In this document: positions 16,643 to 26,390 of the stretch, in pieces
Layout: each line of letters begins with the position of its first letter
How positions within the stretch are numbered: position 1 is the first letter of the stretch
Origin: JAGHAJ01 sp964559865 [NCBI: uncultured Synergistota bacterium]
Lineage (GTDB): Bacteria > Synergistota > JAGHAJ01
Direction: 5' to 3'
Assembly (NCBI GenBank): GCA_964559865.1
Contig: CAZLJD010000039.1
Coordinates: 1-30,920, forward strand
DNA: 30,920 bases
The notes under the pieces: generated by a model
The model's database searches: none
Told to the model about the DNA's origin: nothing
What the model saw: the letters and a program-made list of their open reading frames with translations, nothing else
Position numbers and translations under genes: made by a program

Positions 16643-17623
16643 CTACCTACCTCCATGCAAAAGGGTTGTCTTTTTTCTATTCGTACCACCCAAAACATAA
16701 AAACACAAACCCGGTATAGTAGCCAGCACAATACCTATATGTCCCAACAATCCTATAGAAAATGCCAAAGTTGAAGACAATCCCAACGAAGAGAAGAAGT
16801 ACACGAGCAAACCTTCATTCAGGCCTATACCGTTAAAAGAAATAGGTATCCTATTCACAAGCTGAATCAAAGGGATGATTGATAAAAAAACAACAAAAGG
16901 AACCGAAACACCAAAAGCCCTCGCTGAGATGTAATTACCAAGAATAGGTGCCATCTGTTCTACAAGAGAAAGTAAAAAAAACTTCACTAATATAGTCCCA
17001 TGCTTTTTATATTCAAGGTAAGAAAAATAAACCTCCTTCAGTTTCCCTGCAATCTTCCACTGAAATATCCTTTTAGGAAAAAACTTAGTAATCTTAGCAA
17101 GAATCTCACTATTAAATGACAAAACTACCACTACCATAAAGACAATAAAAATACCTACTACAATATATACAAAATTCAAAGACCTCGGTTTGAACATGTA
17201 AATAAACAACACCATACTCACAACTGCTACAACCAAAGAAGCAAAAAAACCAAGAACCCTTTCTACCACAATAGATGAAAACACATCTTTGGCTTTTCTA
17301 CCACCTCTAACAAGCCCATATCCCCTTATTACATCTCCCCCCACTGTTGTTGGCAAAAAAATACCAACAAAAGTGCCAACATAGTATAACTCTATAACCT
17401 CAGCGATAGTGTACTTTACACACTTCACACGCAATAATAAGGACCACTTGTAAGCCATAAACACTCTATCCACCGTTATTAGAACCAACAGAATCAAAAA
17501 CCACTTCAATCGAACACTCAGCAAAAGTTGTAGAACTTTACCAACCCGAATATAGTATAAAAGAAGCAACAAAATAAAAAGGCTTACTCCAACTCTTACA
17601 ATTACTTCTGCCTTTCGACTCAC
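16643..17623 (-). CDS. UPF0104/AglD-like (lysylphosphatidylglycerol synthase TM-type) membrane protein, paralogue 1
   Basis: About 326 residues from the chosen GTG, with about 8 hydrophobic helices. The family signatures are FLPTTVGGDVIRGYGL near residue 80 and PISFNGIGLNEGLLVYFF near 265. Members are the membrane half of MprF and stand-alone proteins such as archaeal AglD. Many lie in polysaccharide loci, where they may move or process polyprenyl-linked sugars; the exact reaction is not established. A longer frame starts at TTG 17677, but alignment with the neighbouring paralogue places the N-terminus near the GTG at 17623 (VSRKAEVIVRV), and the extra 18 residues have no counterpart. It is followed without a gap by the aminotransferase gene. 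Confidence 0.85.
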   Translation of the reverse strand: MSRKAEVIVRVGVSLFILLLLLYYIRVGKVLQLLLSVRLKWFLILLVLITVDRVFMAYKWSLLLRVKCVKYTIAEVIELYYVGTFVGIFLPTTVGGDVIRGYGLVRGGRKAKDVFSSIVVERVLGFFASLVVAVVSMVLFIYMFKPRSLNFVYIVVGIFIVFMVVVVLSFNSEILAKITKFFPKRIFQWKIAGKLKEVYFSYLEYKKHGTILVKFFLLSLVEQMAPILGNYISARAFGVSVPFVVFLSIIPLIQLVNRIPISFNGIGLNEGLLVYFFSSLGLSSTLAFSIGLLGHIGIVLATIPGLCFYVLGGTNRKKTTLLHGGR

Positions 17624-17692
17624 TTTACCTTGAGTCCTTTCACTAATGGTACCAAAGAATTCACCCCTACCCCACAATATCCCTTACGTAAA

Positions 17693-18682
17693 TTATCCAC
17701 TCTCACCACTACGAGCGAGAAAACGGCTCTTAACGCTGCAAACATAAACCAGGAGACCCGGCAAAGATGCCACCAGCACCCCAATATGGCCAAGCAATCC
17801 TATGGAAAACGCACCAGCCAAAGACAAGCCAAGCAAGGAAAAGAAATAAACCAGAAGCCCCTCGTTCACACCTATGCCATTGAAAGATATTGGTATTCTT
17901 ACAATTAACATTACTATCGGTACCACAGCAAAGAACACTATCACAGGTGCTACAACACCAATAGCCCTCGCAGATACATAGTATTCTGCTACAGGAAATA
18001 TCTGTTCCAAAAGGGAAAACACTAAAAACTTTATTAACACTGACTTTTGGTCGCTATATCCCACATAAGAAACATATATACCTTTAAGCTTAATAAAAGC
18101 TTTAGACCGCTGAAACCTACCTGGAACTATGTTAAAAATCTTTTTCACCAGACCCCACTTCAAAGAAATAGGAACTGTCACAGAGAAAAATACCGCAAAT
18201 CCCAGCACAAGGTAAAATATCGATTTATGGTAAGAGACATACATATACTCAAAGATAGCTATACTCACAAAAGCAAGTATCAGTGCTGCAAGGAAGCCAA
18301 CCAACCTCTCCACCACTACAGATGAAAAGACATCTTCAGCTCTTTCAACCTCATTAGACAGCAAATACACTCTCAACATATCTCCACCCACAGTTGTTGG
18401 CAGAAACACACCGACAAATGTTCCAACATAATAAAGTTTTAACAACTTCACAATGGGTACTTTTATCCCCTTAGCTTCAAGCAACATAGACCACTTATAC
18501 GCCATAAATAGTCTGTCTATCGTTATCAGCACAATCAGATACGCAAACCACTCCAAATCAACAGACGATAACAACATCACAACCTTCTCGTCATCTATAT
18601 AGTGCAAAACCATTACAATGATAAAAATGCTAAAACTAATCTTAAGTAACATCGAATACCTCTGTATTATCCACTTATACAT
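17693..18682 (-). CDS. UPF0104/AglD-like (lysylphosphatidylglycerol synthase TM-type) membrane protein, paralogue 2
   Basis: 329 residues, about 8 helices. It carries FLPTTVGGDMLRVYLL and PISFNGIGVNEGLLVYFFS, almost the same as in the downstream neighbour, and the C-terminal AFSIGLLGHIGVLVASLPG also matches that gene. The two therefore arose by tandem duplication and have since diverged, most in the middle loops. The ATG at 18682 is chosen because GGTGGG lies 5 bases upstream; a TTG at 18697 has no such site. The start overlaps the end of the GT4 gene by 8 bases. Function as for its paralogue; two copies suggest different lipid-linked substrates or a heterodimer. Confidence 0.85.
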   Translation of the reverse strand: MYKWIIQRYSMLLKISFSIFIIVMVLHYIDDEKVVMLLSSVDLEWFAYLIVLITIDRLFMAYKWSMLLEAKGIKVPIVKLLKLYYVGTFVGVFLPTTVGGDMLRVYLLSNEVERAEDVFSSVVVERLVGFLAALILAFVSIAIFEYMYVSYHKSIFYLVLGFAVFFSVTVPISLKWGLVKKIFNIVPGRFQRSKAFIKLKGIYVSYVGYSDQKSVLIKFLVFSLLEQIFPVAEYYVSARAIGVVAPVIVFFAVVPIVMLIVRIPISFNGIGVNEGLLVYFFSLLGLSLAGAFSIGLLGHIGVLVASLPGLLVYVCSVKSRFLARSGESG

Positions 18683-19793
18683 TTTTACCCACCACAACCT
18701 CTCTTAGTGTACTTAAAAACTCTTCTGCATATCCTTTCCAGGTGGGAAACTTATAGTCTTGTGCCCACTTCAGAACTGCCCTTTTCATATCTGATAAATT
18801 TTCCAGCACATCCCAAATACCCTCCGCTATATCTTCCACACTATAAGGATCAACCAATCTAACAGGCGCATTCTCCACATCCCTAAGCCAGCCCGTTTTT
18901 GAAGCAACAACAGGACAGCCAGAGACCAAAGCCTCTAAAGGAGGAACCCCATACCCTTCATAAATCGATGGAAAAACCAGGGTATCTGCGAGATTATAAA
19001 AATAAGGAATGTCCTTATCCTGAACATATCCCACAAATTTTACTTCTTCATCCAACGAAAGCTCATCAATAGTTGCTACATCCTTACTATACTTCCACTT
19101 CTTAAATCCCACAACAACCAGCTTCCCCCCATACCCTCTATCTTTAACAATCTTAAAAGCCCTTATAATCCTTCCAAAGTTCTTCAATGGAGTAATACCC
19201 CCAACAAAGAGCAAAAATCTATCAGGCAAATTATACTCAAGTCTTGCAGCATCAAGTTCATCTCGTGACTCTACCACCCTGCAAAGCTCGTTGTAAGAAC
19301 CTCTTATCACTTTTACCTTACCCGTATCAACTCCCAACAACCTTCCTATATCATACCTTCCAGAAATGGTTTGCGTAAATACCACATCCGCCCTTCTGTA
19401 ATACAAAGGCATAACCATCTTAAAATATGCCCTATCGTACCACTTGAAAACCTTAGACACAGCGAACTGTTCTGCTCCATGAAGAGTAAAGGCTGTCTTG
19501 ATTTTCGTAAAAAGTGGTACAGAGAGCTTTGGATTGAAAATCACATCCACACCCTTTTTCTCGCACACACGTGGCACACCAAACTGATCCCACAAGATTT
19601 TATTTTTAATTCTTATAACATGTTCTTCTACATTACTTTTCACTCCAAAACTACCCAAAAACCTGTCATCTTTGTACAAAAACAGATACTGGTTATCCTC
19701 GTCTATCTCAAGTAGTGCCCTCAACAGGTTCACTGTATACATACATATTCCACCAGGTTCATCAAGGTGTCTCAGCATCACCGCTATCTTCAT
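18675..19793 (-). CDS. GT4 family glycosyltransferase
   Basis: 372 residues, GT-B fold. The N-terminal loop is LDEPGGICMYTVNLLRAL. The donor domain has LFVGGITPLKNFGRIIRAF, VKFVGYVQDKDIPYFYNLAD and FPSIYEGYGVPPLEALVSG with the E-x7-E pair. It probably extends the lipid-linked oligosaccharide with a sugar from UDP or GDP donors. The ATG sits in TAATG, one base overlapping the acyltransferase stop. Its layout is similar to the GT4 at 9737-10870. Donor unknown. Confidence 0.9.
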   Translation of the reverse strand: MKIAVMLRHLDEPGGICMYTVNLLRALLEIDEDNQYLFLYKDDRFLGSFGVKSNVEEHVIRIKNKILWDQFGVPRVCEKKGVDVIFNPKLSVPLFTKIKTAFTLHGAEQFAVSKVFKWYDRAYFKMVMPLYYRRADVVFTQTISGRYDIGRLLGVDTGKVKVIRGSYNELCRVVESRDELDAARLEYNLPDRFLLFVGGITPLKNFGRIIRAFKIVKDRGYGGKLVVVGFKKWKYSKDVATIDELSLDEEVKFVGYVQDKDIPYFYNLADTLVFPSIYEGYGVPPLEALVSGCPVVASKTGWLRDVENAPVRLVDPYSVEDIAEGIWDVLENLSDMKRAVLKWAQDYKFPTWKGYAEEFLSTLREVVVGKNV

Positions 19794-20530
19794 TATCTTT
19801 CCCTCTCTATTCTCTTTATGACTCTTGCAGGTGAACCCACCGCAACTGAATCCTCAGGAATATCCTTTATAACCAAGGAATTTGCACCCACAACGCTACC
19901 CTTTCCTACCTTCACCCCATCACCCACCACTACTTTCGTCCCAAACCAACAGTTATCCCCTATAACCGTATCTCCCCTCGAAAACCCGGGTTGATCTATC
20001 ACCTTCACATCGGAGGTATAGTCGTATTCACCACCGCTCATCGCATAAAAGTAAGCTGCAATGAGTACCCCTTCTCCTATAACTAACCTGTTTGAAGAAA
20101 ATAAGATTGAATTATGACCTATGTTAACCTTGTCTCCAAGTATAATATCTCCATTTTTGCAGTAAACTATGCAGTTTCTCCCTATATAGACGTTATTGCC
20201 TATCTTTATCCCTCTATTAGTGTCTCCTTTAGCGTCTATCAGAGTATTATCATCTATGATCACATTATCACCTATATCAATCTTAAGTGGATGTCTGAAT
20301 GTCACATTTCTTCCAAACACAACTCCTTTTCCCACAGAACCAAGGATTAACGGATACAGTTTTTTCCTCAGAAACAATCCAATAGCTCCAGGAACTGTAC
20401 TTGAAAGGAGCATTACAATCTCATACTTCAGAAAGTACCAAAAACTACTGGTACCCAAAATCAACTCTCTATACTTAGAAAAAGAGGATGCTCCCCTCTT
20501 AAAAGATTTCTGAACTTTAAACTCTGCCAA
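19793..20530 (-). CDS. Left-handed beta-helix acyltransferase (sugar O/N-acetyltransferase type)
   Basis: 245 residues. From about residue 75 on there are repeated hexapeptides of the [LIV]-G-x4 type (IGDNVIIDDN, IGNNVYIGRN, LGDKVNIGHN, IGDNCWFGTK), ending VIKDIPEDSVAVGSPARVIK, the standard end of the CatB/NodL/LacA-like fold. They transfer acetyl from acetyl-CoA to a sugar. The N-terminal 70 residues hold hydrophobic stretches, possibly a membrane-associated extension. TTG start one base after the UDP-glucuronate decarboxylase stop, with GGAG 10 bases upstream. It may acetylate a sugar of the repeat unit; the SGNH lipoprotein at 9048 could remove such groups. Confidence 0.87.
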   Translation of the reverse strand: MAEFKVQKSFKRGASSFSKYRELILGTSSFWYFLKYEIVMLLSSTVPGAIGLFLRKKLYPLILGSVGKGVVFGRNVTFRHPLKIDIGDNVIIDDNTLIDAKGDTNRGIKIGNNVYIGRNCIVYCKNGDIILGDKVNIGHNSILFSSNRLVIGEGVLIAAYFYAMSGGEYDYTSDVKVIDQPGFSRGDTVIGDNCWFGTKVVVGDGVKVGKGSVVGANSLVIKDIPEDSVAVGSPARVIKRIERER

Positions 20531-20531
20531 C

Positions 20532-21479
20532 TCAATCCATCTCCAGTTCTTTTCTGAAGTAATCTATAGTAAGTCTCAACCCATCCTCAAGGTTTACTTT
20601 TGGCCTCCAATCAAGAACCTTCTCAGCTTTTGTTATATCAGGTCTCCTCCTAACTGGATCATCCTTAGGTAATGGTCTGAATTCTATCTTAGATTTACTA
20701 CCTGTAAGCTCAATGACTTTCTCAGCCAATTCTAGTATAGTAAACTCCTGCGGATTACCAAGATTAACAGGACCTATATCCACTTCCTGCTCCATCATCC
20801 TGATAATGCCTTCCACCATGTCGCTAATATAGCAAAAGGATCTCGTCTGTAAACCATCTCCATACACAGTCAACGGTTCATTCTTCAAAGCCTGTACAAT
20901 AAAGTTGCTAACAACCCTACCATCATCCTGTAGCATGCGAGGACCATATGTATTAAATATTCTCACTATCCTTATATCCACATGGTTCTCTATATGATAG
21001 TTAAAAAATAAAGTCTCTGCAGTCCTTTTCCCCTCGTCATAACAGCTCCTCGGACCTATTGGATTTACATTCCCCCAATATTCCTCCCTTTGAGGATGTT
21101 CTTTAGGATCTCCATACACTTCTGATGTAGACGCTTGCAAAATTCTTGCCTTCACTCTTTTGGCAAGGCCAAGCATGTTTATACTGCCTATCACATTTGT
21201 CTTTACTGTTTTGATTGGATTAAATCTATAGTGTACAGGAGATGCAGGGCACGCGAGGTTATATATCTCATCCACCTCAAGATATATAGGATTCACAATG
21301 TCATGCCTTATTACCTCAAACCTCTTGTTATCCATTAGATGATACACATTTTTCTTTCTCCCTGTGAAAAAGTTGTCCATACATAAGACCTCATTATCAT
21401 CTCTTTTCAGTAACTCTTCACACAGGTGTGAACCTATAAAACCAGCCCCCCCAGTGACAAGAATTCTGCGCCCCTTCAT
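20532..21479 (-). CDS. UDP-glucuronate decarboxylase (UDP-xylose synthase, UXS)
   Basis: 315 residues, extended SDR. It converts UDP-glucuronate to UDP-xylose through a UDP-4-keto-pentose using bound NAD. Signatures: the NAD loop [11 protein letters not shown] at the N-terminus, [18 protein letters not shown], which is distinctive for UXS, the catalytic Tyr147/Lys151 in YDEGKR with TSEVYGDP before it, and [18 protein letters not shown] start overlapping the UGD stop (ATGA), so UDP-glucose dehydrogenase and decarboxylase are translated together and UDP-xylose is the expected end product. Very similar SDRs make other sugars, but the ACPASPVHY segment makes UXS the best call. Confidence 0.93.
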   Translation of the reverse strand: MKGRRILVTGGAGFIGSHLCEELLKRDDNEVLCMDNFFTGRKKNVYHLMDNKRFEVIRHDIVNPIYLEVDEIYNLACPASPVHYRFNPIKTVKTNVIGSINMLGLAKRVKARILQASTSEVYGDPKEHPQREEYWGNVNPIGPRSCYDEGKRTAETLFFNYHIENHVDIRIVRIFNTYGPRMLQDDGRVVSNFIVQALKNEPLTVYGDGLQTRSFCYISDMVEGIIRMMEQEVDIGPVNLGNPQEFTILELAEKVIELTGSKSKIEFRPLPKDDPVRRRPDITKAEKVLDWRPKVNLEDGLRLTIDYFRKELEMD

Positions 21480-22795
21480 GCAGACTTCCCCCTACCCATA
21501 CTGTAGTAGAATATGTTGTGCTTCTTTACTTCTTCGGGTTCAAATATATTCCTCCCATCAACCACAACAGGTGTTTTCATATAGGAAGCCACCTTTCGAA
21601 GGTCTGCAGTCTTAAACTCATTCCACTCCGTAACTATAAGAAGTGCATTCGCTCCATCTACCGCTTCATACATATCATTCACATAAAGGAGCCTCCCAGA
21701 AGGAGGAAAGACTCTTTTTACATTTTCCATTGCCTTGGGGTCAAAAAGTCTCAAAGATGCCCCTTCTTCCAGGAGTCTCCTTACAATACGGATGCTTGGC
21801 GCCTCCCTTATATCGTCTGTATCAGGCTTAAACGAAAGCCCCCAAACTGCTATAACCTTGTCTTTCAACACCCACAAAGCATCCTTGACTTTCTCAATAA
21901 ACCTCTCCACTCTGCCCTGATTAATCACATCCACAGCCTTCAACAAACCAAAGTCAAGGTGGTAACTCTCACCTATCCTAAAAAGCGCTTTTGTATCCTT
22001 GGGAAAACACGAACCACCATAACCCAAACCTGCATCGAGAAATGCCCTTCCTATCCTCTTATCCAAACCCATTCCATCAGCTACCATCTTCACATCTGCC
22101 CCAGTCTTATCGCATAGATCGGCTATCATGTTTATAAAAGATATTTTCAGAGCAAGAAAGGAGTTAGAAGCATGTTTAATCAACTCTGCAGTAGGTATGT
22201 CCACCACCAGGACCTTAGTGTCTATAGGGCTATAGAGCTCAAGCAAAAGCTTCTTGGCCCTTTCGGAGTCCACACCAATCACAATTCTATCTGGATGAAA
22301 AAAGTCTTCTACTGCCCTCCCTTCTCTGAGAAACTCCGGATTAGAGGCTACATCAAACTCAACACTTCTCCCTTTACTATAAAGCTCTATCGTCCTCCTT
22401 ATCCACTTAGCAGTATTCACTGGCACTGTGCTCTTCTCCACGATCAGCCTGTAGCTATCCAAATTTTCGGAGATAGTCCTTGCCACTTCTTCCACCTGAG
22501 AAAGATCAGCCGTACCGTCACTCAGAGACGGCGTGCCAACACATATGAATATTACACCTACATTCTCAATAGCCCGAGGAATACTCTCCTCAAAAACAAG
22601 CTTCTCACTATTTACTACTTGCCTAAATAGGTCATAAAGACCAGGCTCGTAGATCGGTAATTTTCCACCTTTCAGCATTTTCACTTTCCTCGCATCCTTA
22701 TCCACACCCACAACATCGTTACCCAGTTTTGCAAGGCACACAGCAGTGGTAAGCCCTACATAACCCATTCCCACAACGGCAATTTTCAACGCCAC
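21476..22795 (-). CDS. ugd: UDP-glucose 6-dehydrogenase
   Basis: 439 residues, the usual length. It oxidises UDP-glucose to UDP-glucuronate with two NAD. The N-terminal NAD fold has [45 protein letters not shown] and [20 protein letters not shown] are family hallmarks. Catalytic Cys263 is in GGSCFPKD, with the substrate-binding [10 protein letters not shown] before it. GTG start at 22795; a TTG two codons later is also possible because GAGGGG is better spaced from it. It feeds UDP-glucuronate to the next gene (UXS), and the amidotransferase at 23513 could act on a uronic acid from this branch. Confidence 0.95.
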   Translation of the reverse strand: MALKIAVVGMGYVGLTTAVCLAKLGNDVVGVDKDARKVKMLKGGKLPIYEPGLYDLFRQVVNSEKLVFEESIPRAIENVGVIFICVGTPSLSDGTADLSQVEEVARTISENLDSYRLIVEKSTVPVNTAKWIRRTIELYSKGRSVEFDVASNPEFLREGRAVEDFFHPDRIVIGVDSERAKKLLLELYSPIDTKVLVVDIPTAELIKHASNSFLALKISFINMIADLCDKTGADVKMVADGMGLDKRIGRAFLDAGLGYGGSCFPKDTKALFRIGESYHLDFGLLKAVDVINQGRVERFIEKVKDALWVLKDKVIAVWGLSFKPDTDDIREAPSIRIVRRLLEEGASLRLFDPKAMENVKRVFPPSGRLLYVNDMYEAVDGANALLIVTEWNEFKTADLRKVASYMKTPVVVDGRNIFEPEEVKKHNIFYYSMGRGKSA

Positions 22796-22802
22796 TACCC
22801 CC

Positions 22803-23492
22803 TCACCTAAGTAAACCGTACTTCAATATACACCATACAGCCCTTACCCCATCCTTCCAGTTTATCTTCTTGCCCTCTTCATAGGTTCTGCCATAGTAAG
22901 AGATACCCACCTCATATACTCTGCACCCCATCCTGGCGATCTTGGCAGTTACTTCCGGCTCAAAGCCAAAACGGTCTTCCTCAATAGATATGCTCTGAAT
23001 CACTTCCCTTTTAAACATCTTGTAACAGGTTTCCATATCGGTAAGATTCAGGTTAGTAAACATATTAGACAGCAATGTCAGAAACTTGTTACCAACATAG
23101 TGCCAAAAATACAATACTCTGTGTGGACCACATGTCAAGAAGCGTGAGCCGTAAACCACATCGGCCTTACCGTCTATAATAGGTTTTAACAGTTTACTAT
23201 ATTCAGCTGGATCATACTCAAGGTCCGCATCCTGTACTATCACTACATCACCTGTAACCTCTTTTATCCCGCTCCTTATAGCAGCTCCCTTTCCCCTATT
23301 AGTCTCATGGTATATAACTTTATCTACCATCGGTTCTATCTTCTGATTTAGTATCTCCCTTGTCCCATCAGTTGAAAAATCGTCAACAATTATTATTTCA
23401 AGCTCCTCAACACCAGAGCTTTTTACCTTCTTTATGATAGTCTCTATTGTATTTTTCTCATTGTAGCAAGGTATGATAACAGAGAGCTTCAA
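22803..23492 (-). CDS. GT2 glycosyltransferase (DPM1-like, soluble)
   Basis: 229 residues, one GT-A domain without C-terminal helices. Signatures: VIIPCYNEKNTIETIIKKV, IIVDDFSTDGTREIL, VVIVQDADLEYDPAEY for metal/donor binding, and the late RFGFEPEVTAKIARMG, typical of polyprenyl-phosphate sugar synthases and related GT2 enzymes. TTG start; GGAG lies 9 bases upstream, and an ATG just upstream is out of frame and stops at once. It follows the amidotransferase gene by 20 bases. Substrate not determinable; a polyprenyl-phosphate sugar product is likely. Confidence 0.88.
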   Translation of the reverse strand: MKLSVIIPCYNEKNTIETIIKKVKSSGVEELEIIIVDDFSTDGTREILNQKIEPMVDKVIYHETNRGKGAAIRSGIKEVTGDVVIVQDADLEYDPAEYSKLLKPIIDGKADVVYGSRFLTCGPHRVLYFWHYVGNKFLTLLSNMFTNLNLTDMETCYKMFKREVIQSISIEEDRFGFEPEVTAKIARMGCRVYEVGISYYGRTYEEGKKINWKDGVRAVWCILKYGLLR

Positions 23493-23512
23493 TTCATCCC
23501 GCTCCTTTTGTA

Positions 23513-25372
23513 CTAAAAAAATCTATTATACCACACAGCTAAGTTAACAAGTGCCCAAAGTATGTGGTTATGATTTTGTCTTCTCTCGAGGTGTTCTTCT
23601 ATGAGTTTGTTCACATACCTGATATTCAGCGTCTCATTTATTATCGGTGAAGTATTTATAACGTCTACCATGAAGTCTTTAAGTTGCTCTCTCAACCAAT
23701 TCTTAGAAGGAAAACTATAGCCCTGCTTTCCCCTATATACTATTCTATCAGGAAGTATTCCCTTTATGCTCTCCCTGAATATTGCTTTCGTCTTTCCAAA
23801 AGCTCTCAGCTTATACCTAGAAGGTATAGTAGCGTTAAACTCGATCAGCTCGTGATCCAGAAATGGTACCCTTACTTCCAATGAGTTTGCCATACTCATC
23901 TTGTCAACTTTCATAAGCACGCTATCAGGCATGGTAAACCTCATATCAACGAATATCTCTTTTTCCAGTTCATCCTCGCTATTGCACCTTGCAACTGCAC
24001 GCCTTATAGGGAAAAATGGGTCAAACTTCACCCTCTCTTTAAAATTATGTTGGTACAACTTGCTATCCTGTTCTGGATTCGAAAAGTACTGCCATCTCAT
24101 GTGTAAACCGTCCTCTGAAAGCTTCGCACCCTGAACAAATCTTTTTGCCACATTGACAAAACCTTTCTTTTGCGGTCTGTCCGCAAGACTATCTATAACC
24201 CTTTCCACAAACCCCCTTCTGAGAAAAGCCGGGATCACTTTGTAATACTTATATGCCTTGCTCGCCTTAAATCTATCATACCCTACAAACACCTCATCTC
24301 CACCTTCCCCGCTCAAGGCAACTATGACATTCTCCCTTGCCTTTCTCGTGATAAGATAAAATGGTATCGTAGAGAGGTCCGTCATAGGTTCATCAAGATG
24401 CCATAGAGATTTCTCTATAAAGTCTGGTCCTATATCACTTATCATCAAAATATGATGTTCCAATCCAAACTCACGAGCAACGAACGTAGCGTAGTCCAAC
24501 TCACTAAAGCTCTCGTCCTCATAACCAATAGAAAACGCCTTCAGGTTGCCGGTTATGTGCCTCCTCATAAAGGCAACCACAGTGCTGGAGTCAAGTCCTC
24601 CAGAGAGAAACACCCCTAACGGCACATCGCTTATAAGCCGCCTTTTCACAGAAAGGTCTATCAGCTCGCGCATCCTCTCTATGTACTCAGTCTTCTTCCT
24701 ATACTCAGTCTTGAATTGCAGCTCCCAATATCTTTTTATACTCACATTTCCATCCTTATAGAGAAGGTAATTCCCAGGTTCAAGCTTAAATATCCTCTTG
24801 AACATTGTCAGAGGAGAAGGCACAAACTCATAGCCCAAATAATAGTAAAGGGAGAGGTAATTCACCTCACGAGTTATAGAGGGGTCTTCAAGTATAGACT
24901 TTATTTCAGAAGCAAAGGCAAACTTTTTCCCATCATAGTAATAATACAAAGGTTTTATACCTATTCTGTCTCTTGCAACAAATAGTTGCCTTTTGTTCTT
25001 GTCCCACAGCGCAAAGGCAAACATGCCATTAAACTTCTGCAGGCAGTCAACTCCGTACTCCTCATAGGTATGAATTACCACTTCTGTATCCGTATTTGTA
25101 TAAAACTTGTGTCCCTTTGCCTCCAGATCCCTACGTAGCTCCGGGAAATTGTATATCTCTCCATTGTACACAATGACTATACTCTTATCCTCGTTGAATA
25201 TAGGCTGTGTAGCTCTATCACTCAGGTCTATTATACTCAGTCTTCTATTCCCAAGCGAAATATCTTCATCTACATAAAATCCCTCTTTATCAGGTCCTCT
25301 GTGAGTAATGACATCTGCCATCCTCTGAATTAGTTCTCTATCACTACCATTAAAACCACATATTCCACACAT
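23513..25372 (-). CDS. asnB: Asparagine-synthase-type glutamine amidotransferase (AsnB family)
   Basis: 619 residues. The start is fixed at the ATG at 25372 because the class II glutaminase needs Cys as residue 2 (MCGICGF); GGTGG is 5 bases upstream. A frame three codons longer would bury the nucleophile. The N-terminal glutaminase has RGPDKEG, NRRLSIIDL and VYNGEIYNFPELR. The C-terminal synthetase domain has the ATP loop FLSGGLDSSTVVAF and ALSGEGGDEVFVGYDRF. In polysaccharide operons these enzymes often amidate a uronic-acid sugar rather than make free asparagine. UGD downstream makes uronic acid and the SDR gene ends 9 bases upstream, so a sugar-amide role is likely here but not proven. Confidence 0.9.
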   Translation of the reverse strand: MCGICGFNGSDRELIQRMADVITHRGPDKEGFYVDEDISLGNRRLSIIDLSDRATQPIFNEDKSIVIVYNGEIYNFPELRRDLEAKGHKFYTNTDTEVVIHTYEEYGVDCLQKFNGMFAFALWDKNKRQLFVARDRIGIKPLYYYYDGKKFAFASEIKSILEDPSITREVNYLSLYYYLGYEFVPSPLTMFKRIFKLEPGNYLLYKDGNVSIKRYWELQFKTEYRKKTEYIERMRELIDLSVKRRLISDVPLGVFLSGGLDSSTVVAFMRRHITGNLKAFSIGYEDESFSELDYATFVAREFGLEHHILMISDIGPDFIEKSLWHLDEPMTDLSTIPFYLITRKARENVIVALSGEGGDEVFVGYDRFKASKAYKYYKVIPAFLRRGFVERVIDSLADRPQKKGFVNVAKRFVQGAKLSEDGLHMRWQYFSNPEQDSKLYQHNFKERVKFDPFFPIRRAVARCNSEDELEKEIFVDMRFTMPDSVLMKVDKMSMANSLEVRVPFLDHELIEFNATIPSRYKLRAFGKTKAIFRESIKGILPDRIVYRGKQGYSFPSKNWLREQLKDFMVDVINTSPIINETLNIRYVNKLIEEHLERRQNHNHILWALVNLAVWYNRFF

Positions 25373-25381
25373 GAATTCCAC

Positions 25382-26368
25382 CTACAGATACCCATTTTCT
25401 CTGTACCACTGCCCTGTGAGACGTAAGCCCGTAGGCAGGTCTATCTTAGGCTTATATCCAAGCTCTCTCTTTGCCTTTTCTATGGAGAATCCTCTGTTCT
25501 CCCAGTACCAATCCGCTCTTCTCTTAAACAGAGGAGGAGATATACCAAGTGGCTTACATGTCCACTCACAAAGATAGGATGCAATCAAGATCGTCCAGAA
25601 TGGGTAATACTTTATTTTAACATCCACCCCTAATGCTCTACCTACTTCTTTAACCAGCTCATTCAAAGTACAAAATCTTTCATCAGCTATTAGATATGTA
25701 TTACCCAAAGCCTCATCCTTCTCCATGGCAAGTTCAAAGCCATCATTTAGGTTTTCTATGTAAACCGGGTGAAAGGTAACATTCCCATCTCCAAACATAG
25801 GAAACCATCCTTTTCTGCTTATCCACCTGAACAACATGACAAATCTTCCTGGGTCCCCCGGACCGTATATACCAGTAGGTCTCACAATCACAGAAGGTAG
25901 TCCTTTCTCCATAAACCGCTTTACCACCTTCTCACCCTCGTACTTCGTATACTGGTAGTAATCCTTTGGTCTTATAGGTCCATCTTCACCTATCGGGGGA
26001 TTATCGACCTTTCCATGAACTCCCTCTGTGCTACAATAGATAAACCTTCTCACCCCCGCTTTCATGGAAGCAGTAGCAACGATTCTTGTACCTTCCACAT
26101 TCACCTTCCAATAAGTGCGTTTCGATGTGTTTATCTCTCTAAATGCTGCTGCTATGTGAAATACCACTTCGTTCCCCCTTACCGCCTCATTCATGAACTC
26201 TTCATTTGTTATATCCCCATACAGTATCTTTACGCCCTTGGCAGCAAACTCCTTATCAAACAAACCCTCCTTTTTGTCCACTATAGTAATCTCATGCCCT
26301 CTTTTCAAAAGCCTTTTTACCAAACCACTTCCCGTAAAACCAGAGCCACCTGTAACAAGGATTTTCAC
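25382..26368 (-). CDS. NAD-dependent epimerase/dehydratase-type SDR
   Basis: 328 residues, extended SDR closest to the 3-beta-HSD/dihydroflavonol-reductase-like group. The NAD loop is TGGSGFTGSGLVKRL (Thr instead of the usual Ile), followed by DITNEEFMNEAVRGNEVVFH. Catalytic Tyr and Lys lie in YYQYTKYEGE, preceded by STEGVHG. RPTGIYGPGD and FHPVYIENLNDGF complete the substrate pocket. GTG start with GGGGTG about 9 bases upstream. It sits between the radical SAM gene and the amidotransferase gene and probably reduces or epimerises the sugar they act on. The exact reaction is not readable. Confidence 0.86.
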   Translation of the reverse strand: MKILVTGGSGFTGSGLVKRLLKRGHEITIVDKKEGLFDKEFAAKGVKILYGDITNEEFMNEAVRGNEVVFHIAAAFREINTSKRTYWKVNVEGTRIVATASMKAGVRRFIYCSTEGVHGKVDNPPIGEDGPIRPKDYYQYTKYEGEKVVKRFMEKGLPSVIVRPTGIYGPGDPGRFVMLFRWISRKGWFPMFGDGNVTFHPVYIENLNDGFELAMEKDEALGNTYLIADERFCTLNELVKEVGRALGVDVKIKYYPFWTILIASYLCEWTCKPLGISPPLFKRRADWYWENRGFSIEKAKRELGYKPKIDLPTGLRLTGQWYRENGYL

Positions 26369-26390
26369 CTACTATTTCACCCCCTACAGC

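Noticed and set aside
21518-22117. 199-codon plus-strand frame opposite ugd.
   Set aside because: Low-complexity composition rich in His, Pro and Leu with no ribosome site; it mirrors the well-conserved ugd gene.
25373-25381. Start of the amidotransferase three codons earlier.
   Set aside because: The glutaminase nucleophile must be Cys2 right after Met, which is met only by the ATG at 25372.
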